Source of the DNA: Allobosea lupini
GTDB lineage: Bacteria; Pseudomonadota; Alphaproteobacteria; Rhizobiales; Beijerinckiaceae
Reading direction: 5' to 3'
DNA length: 64,000 nucleotides
NCBI RefSeq assembly: GCF_900109525.1
Contig: NZ_FOAN01000011.1
Coordinates: 124,001 to 188,000 of the forward strand
Shown here: one piece after another, positions 61,897 through 64,000 of the stretch
Layout of the letters: each line of letters begins with the position of its first letter
Position numbering within the stretch: the stretch's first letter is position 1
The notes under the pieces: generated by a model
The model's database searches: none
The model's input: only the letters and a program-made list of their open reading frames with translations
Told to the model about the DNA's origin: nothing
Made by a program: the position numbers and the translations under genes

Positions 61897-64000
61897 TGAC
61901 ACCGCAGCATGTCTCGCATTTGGCGCAGGCGATCACGAACCGTCTCGGCGCTCCCACAGCCGGCGCGGTGGCCTTCCTGCGTTGTCTGCCGTCAGAGCAA
62001 GTGGACGCCCTTGTAGACAGCGGCGCGTTCAATGTGCCGGGCTGGACCGTGAACGCCGTGGTCGACGTGACTGGCCTGCGACGAATTACAGCCGACCAAG
62101 CCGTGGAACATCGAGAGGATAAGGGTGACGCGGCCCTGCTGTTGATCGATCCATTGCGCGCCGGCGCAGGTCTTGATGGCATCTACAGTGCTGGTCGCGA
62201 GATCGGCGAAGCTGAACTCTTTCAAGAAGCGCTCAAGCTGGCCCGGAAGCCGATGTATGGACGAACAGCCGTCCTTGACAACGCCGTCTGGCGTGCTGAG
62301 CGCCTCGGTAGACGTCGCCGGCTCACACCCTGGTCGAAGTTCGATTTTTACGTGAGCGCGGCACAGGACATCGGCCGTTCCCTAGCGCGGCTCGGGCTCT
62401 GGCCGATCGCGAGCAACGATGACCCGTCGACGAGCGAGCTGGATCTCTCGGCTGAACTCGCAGATCGGCTTCTCTACGTAAGCGACACGAGGGCCATCGC
62501 GGAACGTGTGCGGGCACTTCAGCTCGAAAATGCTGAAGACCGGAACCCCGCGCTTGAGCAGGGGCTCCGATCAGCGGCAGGAATGAGCCCCGAGGAGGCT
62601 GCCCGCCACATTGAGGACCAGCCAGATCTTTGGCTTGGGTCAATCAAGCCAGGCTTCGCCACCGAGGAGCTCCGGCGGCTGCAGCTTACTTCATGGCGCG
62701 ATGCGAAGGGTAACGTCCTCAAGTGGTCCGGTCTCACTCGATCGGACGACGAGGACGCCGCGCCGCGGCTAGTTCTCGACCGCACGGCTTCGACGAAGGA
62801 CCGCCCGAAGCTGACGGTGCGATGGACGACGGATCCCGAACAAATCGTGGTTGGCGGCGTGGAATACCGCGTTTCCATTATTGCAGGTGAGGACGTGCTC
62901 GCTGAGCGCGTTGTGCATCACCGCGACCATCGCGTGCAGCAGGTCGCAATCGGGGTAGACGACTTTGAGGAACTAGAGGGCACAGAGAAATTCGACGCCG
63001 TCGTCGAGGTCGCCGCAGTTGGCCAGGAGACCGTGGCACCGGTGCAGAGCGAGGCGTTCATTCTGGAGTTCGGTGAGACAATCAAGCAGCTGACAAGTTC
63101 GTCGGCCCAAGCCGTGCGGACGCTCGTTGAGGGTGCAATCGCGATCGGGGACCGTGTGACATTCGACCAACTCGTCAGCGGTCCCGGCGCGGCCGGGCGG
63201 GCAGTAGAGGACAAGAAAGGGTATCTGACCTGGAGGGGCGACGCCGCGACAAGGGCAGCGAAGGTATTCCGTCCTGCGCTGCTGCGAGCTGTCGAGCGGG
63301 ACTGGGCCCAGCAGGGCGGCAAAATCGGCTACTGGACCCAGGTAGTTCGGGCCGACGGGTCTCCCATCGGCGACGTAAAGTTCGTGGAAATCGAAGCCAC
63401 GGATGTTAGCGCGACGACCGAGCGTGCTCGGGACGCGAGCAGAAGGCTCGCCGGCGAGCTCGGGACTGCAGGGCTACTGGGTATCGTGATACCTCCCGGC
63501 TGGACGGCTGCCGACAACTACGTGAACGCGTGGGAGAAGGCGCTCGACGCCGGCGCCCCCGTCTTAGCGAGACATGGCACAGTCGAGGTGCGTACCCAAT
63601 CCGGCGTTCTGATAGGACTACTGGTGACGCCCCTGCATCCGCTTCGGTTCGCGTGGCACGCCCACTACGATCAGGTAGTCACCCATGCGCGGTTCGAGCA
63701 GGGGCTGCTGCCGGGCCACATCCAGTCATCCGTCGCGCCGATCGATTCATCTTTCTTCCCGTTCGCCCTCCCGGGCCTTGGAAACGGCCCAGGGTTCATC
63801 TTCGCTGACGTCATCGGCTTCCACACGGTCGCGATGACGGTCGACGGCGAACGCGAGCCGAAGGCAGCGACCGCGCTTCTCGCCGTTTGTCTGGAAGGGG
63901 GCACCGCTTCGGCGCTTTCCATTGGCCAGGCGAGTGCCGCCGCGATTGCGCGCGAGATCGGCCACTATCTCGATTGCTACGGAGGAGCGAGCGGCGAGAG
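61896..64000 (+). CDS. Large defence-operon protein, 3'-truncated by the window edge (MAD8/DptH-like candidate)
   Basis: The frame is open from ATG 61896 (MTPQHVSHLAQAITNRLGAP) to the end of the window, more than 701 residues with no stop. The N-terminal 300 residues include LLLIDPLRAGAGLDGIYSAG, followed by a helical stretch; a beta-rich region around YRVSIIAGEDVLAERVVHHR precedes a longer mixed part. No Walker motif is visible yet, so an ATPase domain, if present, lies to the right. It resembles the large FtsK/HerA-linked proteins DptH and MAD8 from memory. GTG at 61893 is an alternative start. The coupled position makes it the third gene of the NERD-kinase operon. Confidence 0.6.
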   Translation, partial: MTPQHVSHLAQAITNRLGAPTAGAVAFLRCLPSEQVDALVDSGAFNVPGWTVNAVVDVTGLRRITADQAVEHREDKGDAALLLIDPLRAGAGLDGIYSAGREIGEAELFQEALKLARKPMYGRTAVLDNAVWRAERLGRRRRLTPWSKFDFYVSAAQDIGRSLARLGLWPIASNDDPSTSELDLSAELADRLLYVSDTRAIAERVRALQLENAEDRNPALEQGLRSAAGMSPEEAARHIEDQPDLWLGSIKPGFATEELRRLQLTSWRDAKGNVLKWSGLTRSDDEDAAPRLVLDRTASTKDRPKLTVRWTTDPEQIVVGGVEYRVSIIAGEDVLAERVVHHRDHRVQQVAIGVDDFEELEGTEKFDAVVEVAAVGQETVAPVQSEAFILEFGETIKQLTSSSAQAVRTLVEGAIAIGDRVTFDQLVSGPGAAGRAVEDKKGYLTWRGDAATRAAKVFRPALLRAVERDWAQQGGKIGYWTQVVRADGSPIGDVKFVEIEATDVSATTERARDASRRLAGELGTAGLLGIVIPPGWTAADNYVNAWEKALDAGAPVLARHGTVEVRTQSGVLIGLLVTPLHPLRFAWHAHYDQVVTHARFEQGLLPGHIQSSVAPIDSSFFPFALPGLGNGPGFIFADVIGFHTVAMTVDGEREPKAATALLAVCLEGGTASALSIGQASAAAIAREIGHYLDCYGGASGE

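Overview
The window is GC-rich, densely packed bacterial DNA. Its gene content (a Liv-type importer, tripartite TctCBA and Dct carboxylate transport, periplasmic PaoABC-type aldehyde oxidase, FtrA with a rhodanese, GH51 arabinofuranosidase with a Dpp-type importer) and its GC-biased codon use suggest an alphaproteobacterium of the Hyphomicrobiales, perhaps Bosea-like. The taxonomic call is inference; no rRNA gene is present.

From 1 to about 48.0 kb the window reads as ordinary host chromosome built from catabolic and transport modules. They are a Liv ABC importer (1-4.3 kb), an MFS transporter, and a DapA-family lyase divergent from a FadR-type regulator that precedes tctC-tctB-tctA (5.7-10.5 kb). 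Next come alanine dehydrogenase with a divergent Lrp-type regulator (11.3-13.0 kb), an XRE-cupin regulator with a HisD-like dehydrogenase and a PotABCD-like importer (13.2-19.5 kb), and paoABC (20.0-23.8 kb). The dctBD/dctA locus (23.9-28.6 kb) has a readable sigma54 promoter and tandem activator sites. After a rhodanese/FtrA pair and assorted hydrolases and dehydrogenases, 33-37 kb holds a small TetR-centred group with a repeated 16-bp operator-like motif. An arabinoside-utilisation operon (39.7-48.0 kb) closes the chromosomal part.

At 48.3-50.25 kb there is a scar of mobile DNA: the C-terminal remnant of a LysR gene, a small Xis/AlpA-like HTH gene, a tyrosine integrase interrupted by one in-frame TAA, and a 48-bp copy of the 3' half of a tRNA-Arg (ACG anticodon) gene. 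The orientation of the tRNA fragment predicts that the bounded element lies to its right and that the intact tRNA is beyond the window.

From 50.8 kb to the right edge is a defence-like island, by eye less GC-rich than the left part. Two divergent modules face each other across about 750 bp containing another LysR relic. The leftward module is a two-gene operon: a 995-residue protein joining an Hsp70/actin-like region to an McrB-type AAA+ motor, and a DUF2357/McrC-like partner whose nuclease-type motif has Cys where Lys is expected. The rightward module starts with a 1323-residue protein carrying NERD nuclease-like, pseudokinase, kinase and P-loop regions. It is followed by a 606-residue protein of no recognised fold and a third gene running off the end. 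This set resembles PglW of BREX/Pgl and, from memory, MAD6-MAD7-MAD8 of the methylation-associated defence system. The Hsp70-McrB pair is the best candidate for an undescribed system.
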